Shown: positions 1 through 7,468 of the stretch, piece after piece | How the letters are laid out: each line of letters opens with the position of its first letter | Numbering within the stretch: the stretch's first letter is position 1 | From: Pseudomonas sp. Fl4BN1 | GTDB taxonomy: Bacteria > Pseudomonadota > Gammaproteobacteria > Pseudomonadales > Pseudomonadaceae | Assembly: GCF_009908285.1 (NCBI RefSeq) | Contig: NZ_JAAARM010000011.1 | Span: 1 to 64,000, forward strand | Reading direction: 5' to 3' | Length of the DNA: 64,000 nt | Translations under genes and position numbers: made by a program | Notes under the pieces: model-generated | Databases searched by the model: none | Told to the model about the DNA's origin: nothing | The model's input: the letters and a program-made list of their open reading frames with translations, nothing else

Positions 1-65
1 CTCTTTTCGGTCACTTGATTGACTGCTTGGATTTTGAATTCTTCGGGGTAACGCGGGTTGCTCAT
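1..65 (-). CDS. IS3-family transposase OrfA, N-terminal fragment at the window edge
   Basis: Read on the minus strand from the ATG at 65-63, the first residues are MSNPRYPEEFKIQAVNQVTE, the start of the helix-turn-helix OrfA subunit found in many IS3-family transposases. A strong AGGAGGT ribosome binding site sits seven bases upstream. The gene runs off the left end of the window, so its length, frameshift site and OrfB partner cannot be seen. OrfA normally binds the element's ends, while OrfB carries the DDE active site. The assignment rests on about 21 residues but the motif is very characteristic. Confidence 0.75.
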   Translation of the reverse strand, partial: MSNPRYPEEFKIQAVNQVTEK

Positions 66-127
66 GGCACCTCCTAATTGGCCTCAGTTTAAGGCAAAGA
101 GGTGTCTACGAAACCCGGGGCGATTCA
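1..127 (-). mobile_element. Left end of an IS3-family element (partial)
   Basis: The OrfA start at 65 lies about 60 bases from a minus-strand sequence that begins TGAATCGCCCCGGG at 127. IS3 elements usually start with TG and have an OrfA leader of this size, so 127 is a plausible element boundary. If so, the last 14 or so codons of the neighbouring sulfatase-like reading frame are IS sequence and not its natural C-terminus. The boundary is inferred; the other end and any target duplication lie outside the window. Confidence 0.5.
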
Positions 128-655
128 CCGGGAAGGTCCCTTCCCTCAATACCAGCGGCACCACCCGCTCCCCCTCCGGTGCGGGCTGTTGAATGTCCCG
201 CCCCATGGCGCCATTGGTGAAGGGCATCCCGGCCATGCCGGCCACGGTGGGCAGTAGGTCGGCGAGGCCGACGGCTTCGTCGATCACTCTGGGCTGCAAC
301 ATCCCCGGTGCATGAATCAGCAGTGGTACGTTGTTGCTTTCTAGCCCTAGCTGTTCAAACGCTGGGGCCATATGGGGGATCTGGCTGATGCGGGTGTTGT
401 GGTCGCCGAATAACACGAAAATCGTGTTGTCGTAGTAGCCGCCCGCCTTGGCGATCTCCATTAGCCGGCCGATGTTGAAGTCCAGCAGGCGTACGGCGTT
501 GTATTGCTCCAGGCTGCGGGAGCCTGCGGCCTGGACTTGTTCCAGGGGCAGGTTCTGAGTTTGGAAGCCGTCGTTGTCCTTGGGGATGGTGAACGGGCGG
601 TGGTTGCCGGAGGTTTGCAGGTAGGCGAAGAAGGGTTGGTCCTGGGGGATGGCGC
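84..655 (-). pseudogene. LTA-synthase/sulfatase-family protein, truncated at both ends
   Basis: The minus-strand frame reads FFAYLQTSGNHRPF, then a segment with FVLFGDHNTR, LLIHAPG and LADLLPTVAGMAG. These are the signature blocks of the alkaline-phosphatase-like catalytic domain of LTA synthase / phosphoglycerol transferase proteins, which act in the periplasm on lipid-linked glycerophosphate groups; the GDHN block carries metal-binding residues. Only the C-terminal third is present. There is no N-terminal membrane domain and no start codon in a proper position. Upstream the frame meets histidine kinase sequence on the opposite strand near 645-655. Downstream the last residues probably come from the IS element. 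It is a non-functional remnant. Confidence 0.75.
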
Positions 656-872
656 GACGCAGCTGTGCGTGGAAGATGCCGGGCCCGGTATCGACGAGCA
701 GCAGCGCGAGCGCTTGCTGGAGCGTTTCTACAGCCAGGGCAACGCCAATGGCGCCGGGCTGGGGCTGGCGATTGTGCAGATGATTGTTGGCAAGATCGGT
801 GGCCGCCTGGAACTGCGCAATCGGCCTGAGGGTGGGTTGTGCGCGCTGTTGCGGCTGGGGTCGGCGCTTTAG
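646..872 (+). pseudogene. Sensor histidine kinase, C-terminal ATPase fragment
   Basis: The plus-strand frame ending at the TAG of 870-872 reads CVEDAGPGI (G1 box), RLLERFYSQG (F box) and GAGLGLAIVQMI (G2 box), and ends with a glycine-rich strand. This is the end of a HATPase_c domain. The N box, dimerisation helix, sensor region and start codon are missing, and the sequence before about 646 belongs to the oppositely oriented sulfatase remnant. It is therefore the 3' stub of a two-component sensor gene left by a rearrangement. Confidence 0.75.
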
Positions 873-934
873 TCGGCGGCGCGCAGGGACTATTCTGTGC
901 GCCGTTTGGGAATGAGGGGGGGCTGGCGGGCCTC

Positions 935-1012
935 TTCGCTGGCAAGCCAGCTCCTACACGGGCCCGCCATCACAATCGCTACATCCCCGTAGGAGCCGGC
1001 TTGCCGGCGAAG
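935..1012. repeat. REP doublet (REPIN)
   Basis: Two inverted REP copies, TTCGCTGGCAAGCCAGCTCC at 935 and GTAGGAGCCGGCTTGCCGGC at 989, are separated by about 31 bases. This is the Pseudomonas extragenic palindrome family that RAYT transposases are thought to mobilise. It lies between the kinase stub and the next gene. Confidence 0.85.
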
Positions 1013-1067
1013 GCGATCTTGCGGCCCGATTCGCCAGCAGCATGAAATGACCATCAGGGAGACACAC

Positions 1068-1610
1068 ATGGCCATGCCGGAACGGCTGAAACCAACGCCA
1101 CCGACGCCAAAGATACGCGCGTTAATGAAGGCCTTGCTCAAGCAAATCCTAGACCAGATCTGGGACAACCAGGGCCGGGAAAACCCCGAGATCAGTGCGC
1201 TGATCCAGCAATGGAACAGCCACGCCGGACGGCCTTTCGAGTTCCACGAGTTTCTCGTGATGCACAGCCATACCAGCGCGGCGAACTTTCTGCGTACGGC
1301 TTTTCATCAACAAAAGTACGTGGAGGATTTGAGCTTCGAAGAGGCCTGCGCCCTGACGGATTTCATCTGCAAGTGCGAGGGCACGGAGTCGGACGTGGAC
1401 TACGCCTTGAGTCTGCTGGAAACCAACTTCCCCGAGGCCAATGCCTCGGATCTGATCTTCTGGCCCAACGAATGGTTTGGCGATCCGGACATGCTGCACG
1501 TGGAAATCAGCTCGCCAGAGATAGTCGCTTACCTGATGGCGAAATCCTCGCGGCCATTGGCCGATGCCCCGCTGATCACTCTGCCCTACGCCCTTCCCCA
1601 AGAAGGCTAG
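1068..1610 (+). CDS. Conserved hypothetical protein (intact copy of a duplicated gene)
   Basis: A 180-residue soluble protein with no signal peptide or membrane segment and no domain I recognise. It has a basic, proline-rich N-terminus, a helical middle (DLSFEEACALTDFICKCEG), and an acidic, tryptophan-containing C-terminal part (DLIFWPNEWFGDPDM). I chose the ATG at 1068 because CAGGGAG lies seven bases upstream; an in-frame ATG at 1047 has no such site. A second copy, disrupted by a frameshift and a stop, lies at 2963-3485 beyond the exported-protein gene. Intact codon structure suggests this copy is still functional. Confidence 0.75.
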   Translation: MAMPERLKPTPPTPKIRALMKALLKQILDQIWDNQGRENPEISALIQQWNSHAGRPFEFHEFLVMHSHTSAANFLRTAFHQQKYVEDLSFEEACALTDFICKCEGTESDVDYALSLLETNFPEANASDLIFWPNEWFGDPDMLHVEISSPEIVAYLMAKSSRPLADAPLITLPYALPQEG

Positions 1611-1704
1611 GCGCGCGCTGCGGGCTGTTCAGGGCCGGGGCATCAGCCGTCGCGAGGTTTCAGCTATGATGCGCGCCCGTCAGACAACTGGAAGTCCGAT
1701 CCCC

Positions 1705-2736
1705 ATGCTCAAGCCCTTGTCCATTCTGGCCCTGGCCGGCATTTCAGCTTACGCCAGCGCCGCGTCCACCGACCTCGCCGGGGTGTGGCAAGGCACCCTG
1801 GGAAAATCGGCGATTACCGCCTGTTTCAACGCTGCCCCCAACAGCAACGGCAGCTACTACTACCAGCGTTTTGTCACGCCGATCCAGCTGACTCAGGCAC
1901 AGGCCGGCGAGCCCTGGGCCGAGGACCGCAAGACCGGGTTCTGGCAGCTCGACGCACCCCAGGGCGATCGCCTGAGCGGCGCCTGGAGCAAGGTCCCAGG
2001 CGGCGCGCCGTTACCCTTGCTACTGACCCGCATCAGCACCGAGGGCTGTGGCGGCGATGCCTATAACGGGCCCATGGAGGCTGCGCCGCTGGCGCTCAAG
2101 GTGGTGAACAAAAGCTTCGGCGAACACCGCTACCAGCTCAGGACCCAAGGCGCCCAGGTCAGCCTCCGACTGGAGGGTGACAGCCCGGCGCTGAAGAACA
2201 TCAACCGGCAGCTGGAGCGCTTGGCGATCAGCCCCGAGGGCCAGGAGGAGTTTTTCAGCGAGCGCCGCGAATACCTGGGCCGCAACGGCTCCGGCTACAC
2301 CAGCGAAATCACCGTCGAGCCCCACTATTGGTCGTCACAGTGGATCACCGTCAGGTTCTATCGCTGGGCCGCCGGCACCGGACGCAATGGCATCAGCTGG
2401 GGCCTGCACAGCTGGAACCTTAAGACCGGCGAAAGCGTCGATCCCTGGACCTGGCTGGGCGGCCGCCAGCAGTGGTACGACGCCTACTCCGGCCAGGTGA
2501 AACTGGCCCCCGGCTTCGCCATGTGGCTCGAAAAGCAGACCACCAAGGACGCCGACTGCCCGGCCGTCAGCAGCTATTCGAACTACGACCTGAGCTTCAA
2601 CACCCAGGGCCTGCAACTCTCGACCCCCGCCTACGGTGACAGTTGCGACAATGAGCTGAGTTTCACCTGGGAACAGCTGGCGCCGGTGCTGTCGCCACAA
2701 GGCAAGGCGGCATTGGCCAGTTTGAAGTTGCCTTAG
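1705..2736 (+). CDS. Exported hypothetical protein
   Basis: A 343-residue protein that starts with a typical signal peptide (MLKPLSILALAGISAYASA, cleavage probably after ASA), so it should be periplasmic or outer-membrane associated. The mature part is rich in Trp, Tyr and Gly and has several aromatic beta-strand-like stretches, first LAGVWQGTLG and later SEITVEPHYWSSQW, plus a few cysteines that could form disulfides. I chose the ATG at 1705 because it begins the signal peptide; the longer frame from 1666 has no such structure. No family is recognised. It stands between two copies of the duplicated unknown gene, which may have trapped it. Confidence 0.75.
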   Translation: MLKPLSILALAGISAYASAASTDLAGVWQGTLGKSAITACFNAAPNSNGSYYYQRFVTPIQLTQAQAGEPWAEDRKTGFWQLDAPQGDRLSGAWSKVPGGAPLPLLLTRISTEGCGGDAYNGPMEAAPLALKVVNKSFGEHRYQLRTQGAQVSLRLEGDSPALKNINRQLERLAISPEGQEEFFSERREYLGRNGSGYTSEITVEPHYWSSQWITVRFYRWAAGTGRNGISWGLHSWNLKTGESVDPWTWLGGRQQWYDAYSGQVKLAPGFAMWLEKQTTKDADCPAVSSYSNYDLSFNTQGLQLSTPAYGDSCDNELSFTWEQLAPVLSPQGKAALASLKLP

Positions 2737-2792
2737 CGGCTGCCAGGCCAACGCTGAAAAAAACCGGCATCACTCACGCGATGCACACTGAA

Positions 2793-2903
2793 AGGGGGCT
2801 GATCGTTGCAGACGCCGTGCAGATTGAACGCTGGATCGACAGTGACGCCCCAGGTGAGGGGAAGGAACGATAATAATCGTCAAGTGTAAAAAGGCAGCCC
2901 CCT
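2793..2903. other. Intergenic inverted repeat
   Basis: Nine-base arms AGGGGGCTG (2793-2801) and CAGCCCCCT (2895-2903) are separated by about 93 bases in the gap between the exported-protein gene and the decayed paralog. No gene is seen here. A role is unknown. Confidence 0.3.
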
Positions 2904-2962
2904 CACGGACGCTTCCGTCGGCAAGCCGGTATCGACAAGAAATGACTATCAGGGAGAAGGAC

Positions 2963-3485
2963 ATGCCCATCCCGGACCGGATGAAACCCCTACGCCCAAC
3001 GCCAAAAAAGTGCGCGTTGATGAAGGCGCTACTGAGCGACATTCTGGACAAGACCTGGGACAACCAGGAACGAGAAAGTCCCGAGATCAGCGCGCTGATC
3101 CAGCAGTGGAGCAGCCACGCTAACCGCCGCTTTTGAGTTCCACGAATTTCGCGTTATGCACAGCCACACCGATGCGCAGAACTTTATCCGCACGGCGTTT
3201 CACCAGGAAAAGTACGTCGACGATCTAAGCTTCGAAGCAGCCTGTGCGCTGACAGAATTCATCTGCAAGTGCGAGGGCACAGAATCGGATGTGGGCTACG
3301 CCCTGGGGCTGCTGGAGACCAACTTCGCGGATGCCAATGCCTCGGACCTGATCTTCTGGCCCGAGGAGTGGTTTGGCGATCCAGACATGCTGCACGTGGA
3401 TATGAGCACAGCAGAGATCGTCGCTTAGCTGATGGCCAAATCATCGCGGCCATTGGCCGATGCTCCGCCGATCACCCTGCCCCCT
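2963..3485 (+). pseudogene. Frameshifted and stop-interrupted paralog of the 1068-1610 gene
   Basis: The sequence follows the intact copy almost residue for residue from its start region (with the same AGGGAG ribosome binding site) to the ITLP near its C-terminus. Two lesions break it. One extra T in the run at 3130-3134 shifts the frame and creates a TGA just after the NRRF residues. Further on, the TAC codon of the intact copy is TAG at 3426-3428. Homology continues past both lesions, so they are recent. The two copies are in direct orientation, consistent with a tandem duplication that included or flanked the exported-protein gene. Confidence 0.85.
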
Positions 3486-3504
3486 ATGCCATTCCCCTGC
3501 ACAC

Positions 3505-3666
3505 CTGAAAAGCGTGGTGGCCGAAGAGGTCAACCGCGATGTCACGGCGAGCCGCCGGGTCGCCGAAACCTTGAGCGCCCAGGCCGACGAGTCGGCCCAG
3601 GTCAGCAACCCGCTTAATCAACTCGCCAGCCAGTAGCTGCGATTGGTGGATCAGTTCCGGCCCTGA
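3505..3666 (+). pseudogene. Methyl-accepting chemotaxis protein, C-terminal remnant
   Basis: The frame from 3505 reads SVVAEEVNRDV, then VAETLSAQADESAQVSNPLN and ends LRLVDQFRP before TGA at 3664-3666. This is the conserved end of the signalling domain of Pseudomonas chemoreceptors, where the natural residue at the internal TAG (3634-3636) would be Gln. There is no receptor sequence upstream; it joins directly to the tail of the decayed paralog. The 3' end overlaps the last codons of benE on the other strand. Confidence 0.75.
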
Positions 3667-4856
3667 GCGACTTCGCCAACCCTGACTGGCGCTCGGCGCC
3701 AACTGAGCACCGCGTGGGCCGCAAGACCAAAGATCAGCCCCCAGAACGCCGCCGACAAGCCAAACAAAGACATACCCGAGGCGCTAACCAGGAAGGTGAT
3801 CAGCGCGGCTTCGCGATCAGCCGGCACGGCCATGGCATGGGTCAGTGAACCACCAATCGCGGCAAACAGCGCCAGCCCCGCCAGGGCCGCGATCAGCTCT
3901 CGGGGAAAGGCGCTGAACAGCGAGACCAGGGTCGCGCCGAAGATCCCCAGCAGCAGGTAGAACACCCCGCCCATGACTCCGGCGACATAACGTTTGTCCG
4001 GGTCTTGATGGGACTCGCGGCCGGTGCAGATGGCTGCGGTGATCGCCGCGAGGTTCAGGCCGTGGCAGCCGAACGGGGCCAGCAACAGGCTGGCCAGGCC
4101 GCTGCTGGCGAGGATCGGGCTGGCTGGCGTCGAGTAGCCGTCATTGCGCAGTACGGCGATGCCCGGCACGAATTGCCCGGTCAAGGCCACCACTACCAGC
4201 GGCAAGGCGACGTTGAACACTGCGTGCCAACTGAAGGCCGGAGTGATCCAGTGGGGCGCGGCCAGGCCGATGACCAGGGCCGAGCGGTCGATCTCGCCGC
4301 TGCCCAGGGACAGCACGCAGCCCACCAGCAGCACCGCCAGGACCGCGTAGCGTGGCCACAGGCGCTTGAACAGCAGGTAGGTGGCGAACATTGCTCCCAC
4401 CAGCAGCGGCTTGTCCTGGATCGAGCGGAACAATTGGGTGCCGAAGCTGAACAGGATACCCGCCAGCATTGCCGCGGAAATCGCCGCTGGCAGTCTGCCG
4501 ATGAGTTTGTCAAAGATGCCGCACAGGCCCACCAGCACAATGATCGCGCTGGCCACCAGGTAGGCGCCCACCGCCTCGTTCAGGCCGATGCCCGGCAGCA
4601 GCCCCACCAGCAGCGCCGAACCCGGCGCCGACCAGGCAATCACCACCGGCACCTTGAAGCGCAGGCTGAGGACGATGCCCAGTACCCCGCTGCCGATGGA
4701 GATGGCCCAGACCCAGGACGACAGCACCTCCTGGGGCAGGCCCGCCGCCTTGGCGGCCTGGAACACGATCACCAGGGGGCCGGCGTAGGAGATCAAGGTG
4801 GCTATAAAACCGGCCACCACGGCGGACAGGGAAAAGTCCTTGAACAGGCTGTGCAT
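3651..4856 (-). CDS. benE: Benzoate/H+ symporter BenE
   Basis: A 401-residue, very hydrophobic inner-membrane protein with about 12 predicted membrane segments, matching the BenE family of benzoate transporters. The PLVIVFQAAKAAGLPQE region near the N-terminus and the later LAPFGCHGLNLAAITAAICTG stretch are recognisable. I chose the ATG at 4856 (MHSLFKDFSL) because GGAG lies just upstream; the longer frame to 4916 would overlap nothing useful. It is the last gene of the minus-strand ben group, 63 bases after benK. Its stop codon lies inside the chemoreceptor remnant, so the remnant probably marks the right edge of a past rearrangement. Confidence 0.9.
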   Translation of the reverse strand: MHSLFKDFSLSAVVAGFIATLISYAGPLVIVFQAAKAAGLPQEVLSSWVWAISIGSGVLGIVLSLRFKVPVVIAWSAPGSALLVGLLPGIGLNEAVGAYLVASAIIVLVGLCGIFDKLIGRLPAAISAAMLAGILFSFGTQLFRSIQDKPLLVGAMFATYLLFKRLWPRYAVLAVLLVGCVLSLGSGEIDRSALVIGLAAPHWITPAFSWHAVFNVALPLVVVALTGQFVPGIAVLRNDGYSTPASPILASSGLASLLLAPFGCHGLNLAAITAAICTGRESHQDPDKRYVAGVMGGVFYLLLGIFGATLVSLFSAFPRELIAALAGLALFAAIGGSLTHAMAVPADREAALITFLVSASGMSLFGLSAAFWGLIFGLAAHAVLSWRRAPVRVGEVAQGRN

Positions 4857-4919
4857 GCTCGCTCCGAAAGCTGATAAGTGAGCACCGGCATGAGCGCCGG
4901 CGCTGCGTCCATTCAATCG

Positions 4920-6245
4920 CTAGGCGCTGGCAGCCAGTGGCAGCACCTTGGAATCGCGTGAGTAAACGAAGCACATGGCCAGGGCCGCCACGGCGCCGGG
5001 AACGGCGAAGGCCATGAAGTTGTAGTGCAACGGCAACTCGATACCCACCAGTGCCCCGCCGAGGAGCGGCCCGACAATCGCGCCGCTGCGGCCCACGCCC
5101 GAAGCCCAGCCCAAGCCGGTGGAGCGCATGGCCATCGGATAGAACTGGGCGACACAGGCATAGGCGAGGATCTGCGTGCCGATAGTGCTGGCGCCCGCGA
5201 CCGCAATCAACAGGTACAGCACCAGGATCGGGCTCTTGAAGCCCAGCAGGCTGATGGACAGTGCCGCGATCAGGAAGAACCCCACCAGGACCTTGTGCAG
5301 CGCCAGGCGGTCGCCGATCCAGCCGCCGCCCACGGCGCCGAAAATCGCCCCGAAGTTCAGTACCAGCAGGAACGTCAGGCTCGAACCCAGGCCATAACCG
5401 GCGCTGGTCATCAGCTTGGGCAGCCAGGAGTTCAAGGCATAGACCATCAGCAGGCAGCAAAAAAACGCGACCCAGAGCATCAGCGTGCTCAGCGCCCGGC
5501 CTTGGCGAAACAATTGCAGCACCGGCGCACCGGCGGCCTGGGGCAAGGCCTGGACAAAGCGATCACCCGCCTGCGGGACAAAACCCGGCTCGATGCGCTG
5601 CAACACTTCGCGGGCTTCCTGCTCACGCCCCTGGCGCAGCATGAAACCCACCGATTCCGGCAGGTACTTGAGGATCAGCGGCAACAGCAGCAAGGGAATC
5701 GCCGCCACATAAAACACCGACTGCCAGCCGAAGTTCGGCAGCAGCACAATGCCCAGCCCGGCCGAGAGCATGCCGCCCACCGAGTAGCCGCTGAACATGA
5801 TCGCCACCAGGGTGCTGCGGATCTTCTTCGGCGCGTACTCGCTCATCAGCGCTACCACATTGGGCATCACTCCGCCGATGCCCAGGCCGGCGATAAAGCG
5901 GCACAGACCGAACTCCGTGGGGTTGCGGGCAAAGCCGTTGAGCACGGTGAAGCCGCTGAACAGGATCACGCAGACGGCGATGACTTTCTTGCGTCCGATA
6001 CGGTCCGACAGCGAACCAAAAAACAGCGCGCCGAGCATCATGCCGAATAGTGCGTAGCTGCCCAGGGCCCCGGCCTGCAGCGGGGTCAGTCCCCACTCGC
6101 GCATCAGCACCGGCAGCACCACGCCGTAGATCACCAGGTCGTAGCCGTCGAAGATGATGATCAGCGCACACCAGAACAGCACGCGCCAGTGGAAAGGGTT
6201 GAAGCGGGCCTCATCGATCAAGGTGTTGCAATCTATATTGCGCAT
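4920..6245 (-). CDS. benK: Benzoate transporter BenK (MFS, aromatic acid:H+ symporter family)
   Basis: A 441-residue major-facilitator protein with about 12 membrane segments. It shows the AAHS-family features: an Asp in segment 1 (FDGYDLVIYG), the loop 2-3 motif GSLSDRIGRKK, and the second-half repeat GGWIGDRLALHK. It carries benzoate inward with protons, next to the second transporter BenE. The ribosome binding region is weak, but a CA-rich stretch just upstream (6258-6273) resembles Crc/Hfq target sites. The 198 bases between benK and benD hold no other gene. Confidence 0.9.
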   Translation of the reverse strand: MRNIDCNTLIDEARFNPFHWRVLFWCALIIIFDGYDLVIYGVVLPVLMREWGLTPLQAGALGSYALFGMMLGALFFGSLSDRIGRKKVIAVCVILFSGFTVLNGFARNPTEFGLCRFIAGLGIGGVMPNVVALMSEYAPKKIRSTLVAIMFSGYSVGGMLSAGLGIVLLPNFGWQSVFYVAAIPLLLLPLILKYLPESVGFMLRQGREQEAREVLQRIEPGFVPQAGDRFVQALPQAAGAPVLQLFRQGRALSTLMLWVAFFCCLLMVYALNSWLPKLMTSAGYGLGSSLTFLLVLNFGAIFGAVGGGWIGDRLALHKVLVGFFLIAALSISLLGFKSPILVLYLLIAVAGASTIGTQILAYACVAQFYPMAMRSTGLGWASGVGRSGAIVGPLLGGALVGIELPLHYNFMAFAVPGAVAALAMCFVYSRDSKVLPLAASA

Positions 6246-6257
6246 GGCATCTGACTC

Positions 6258-6273
6258 TTATTGTTGTTGTTTT
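6258..6273 (-). promoter_or_regulatory. CA motif (Crc/Hfq-type target) before benK
   Basis: The minus strand reads AAAACAACAACAATAA 12 bases before the benK start. It fits the AAnAAnAA motif bound by Hfq with Crc in pseudomonads to block translation when preferred carbon sources are present. Function is inferred from motif and position. Confidence 0.6.
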
Positions 6274-6443
6274 AGAAATCGCATATGCACGGTGTGCCGG
6301 TAGAACCTACTCCAGGGGCATGACCCAGGGATTGCCCTGCCAGTCAGCGCGACGCAGCCGGGCCGCGCACGGATTCGATCTGCCGGCTCGCTCTGCTGTT
6401 GGCCTGACTGAGCCTGTGCCCATGGCGGTTACTCAACCAACCC

Positions 6444-7217
6444 TCAGCCCTGATCTCCTCCGCCCACCGGCATCACCATCCCAGTGATGTAGGAAGCCTC
6501 ATCGGAAGCCAGGAACAGAATCGCTGCGGCCTGTTCATCGACGCTGCCATAGCGTTTCATCAGGCTGCTGTCGAGGGTCTGGTCGACGATCTGCTGGTAC
6601 CAGACTTTTTCCTCCGCACTCTGCTCCGCGCTGTTGCGCGGGATGCGCCGCGGCGGCGCTTCGGTGCCGCCGGGAGCGGTGGCGTTGACCCGCACTCCAC
6701 GCCCGGCGGTTTCGAACGCCAGGCAGGCGGTAAGTGCATTGACCCCACCCTTGGCCGCGCCATAGGGCACGCGGTTGAGGCTGCGAGTGGCGATGGACGA
6801 GACATTGACGATAGCGCCGCTGCCCTGCTCCAGCATGTAGGGCAAGGCAGCGTGACAGCACCACAGGGTCGGGAACAGCGAGCGGCGCACTTCGGCCTCG
6901 ATCTGCTCGGCCTCGTAGTGCTCGAAAGGCTTGGCCCAGATGGTGCCGCCGACGTTGTTGATGAGGATGTCGAGGCGGCCGAAGTGGGCGATGGCCGCCG
7001 CCATGATCCGGCTGCATTCGGGGTACTGCTCCAGGTCGGCAGTGAGGGCCAGCACCGGGTACTGCGGGCTGAGTTCGGCGGCCAGTTCGAAGACCAGTTC
7101 CGAGCGGTCCACCAGCACCACCCGGGCGCCCTCTTCGGCCAGGCGTTCGGCAACGCGACGGCCGATGCCTTGGGCGGCGCCGGTAACCAGGGCGACTTGA
7201 TTGTGGAAACGGTTCAT
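6444..7217 (-). CDS. benD: Benzoate cis-diol dehydrogenase BenD
   Basis: A 257-residue short-chain dehydrogenase that oxidises and decarboxylates 1,6-dihydroxycyclohexa-2,4-diene-1-carboxylate to catechol with NAD+. It has the cofactor loop TGAAQGIG (residues 12-19), NNVGG near 87-91, a catalytic Ser in NVSS (about 140) and the YGAAK pair Tyr152/Lys156. I chose the ATG at 7217 (MNRFHNQVAL), where the family usually begins. Unusually, it is separated from benC by about 250 bases containing two REPINs, whereas benABCD genes are normally contiguous. Confidence 0.92.
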   Translation of the reverse strand: MNRFHNQVALVTGAAQGIGRRVAERLAEEGARVVLVDRSELVFELAAELSPQYPVLALTADLEQYPECSRIMAAAIAHFGRLDILINNVGGTIWAKPFEHYEAEQIEAEVRRSLFPTLWCCHAALPYMLEQGSGAIVNVSSIATRSLNRVPYGAAKGGVNALTACLAFETAGRGVRVNATAPGGTEAPPRRIPRNSAEQSAEEKVWYQQIVDQTLDSSLMKRYGSVDEQAAAILFLASDEASYITGMVMPVGGGDQG

Positions 7218-7261
7218 GCAGACCTCGTGAGTGCAAAAGGATGGCAAGGACGCTGCTCAAC

Positions 7262-7453
7262 GTAGGAGCCGGCTTGCCGGTGAAGTGGCCCTTGAGCCTT
7301 GCAGCGCTCTTGGAGACGCCTTCGCTGGCAAGCCAGCTCCTACAACGCTATGCCTTGCCGTACGGGGTTCTGTAGGAGCCGGCTTGCCGGCGAAGGGGCC
7401 CTTGAGCCTTGCAGCGCTCTTGGAGACGCCTTCGCTGGCAAGCCAGCTCCTAC
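7262..7453. repeat. Two REPIN units between benC and benD
   Basis: Two nearly identical 82-bp REP doublets lie at 7262-7343 and 7372-7453. Each starts with GTAGGAGCCGGCTTGCCGG and ends with the inverted copy CTGGCAAGCCAGCTCCTAC. Their internal spacers (CCTTGAGCCTTGCAGCGCTC...) are the same, so one unit was copied in tandem with a period of 110 bases. They lie inside the presumed ben transcription unit. Confidence 0.9.
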
Positions 7454-7468
7454 AGCGCGAGGCGCTCT

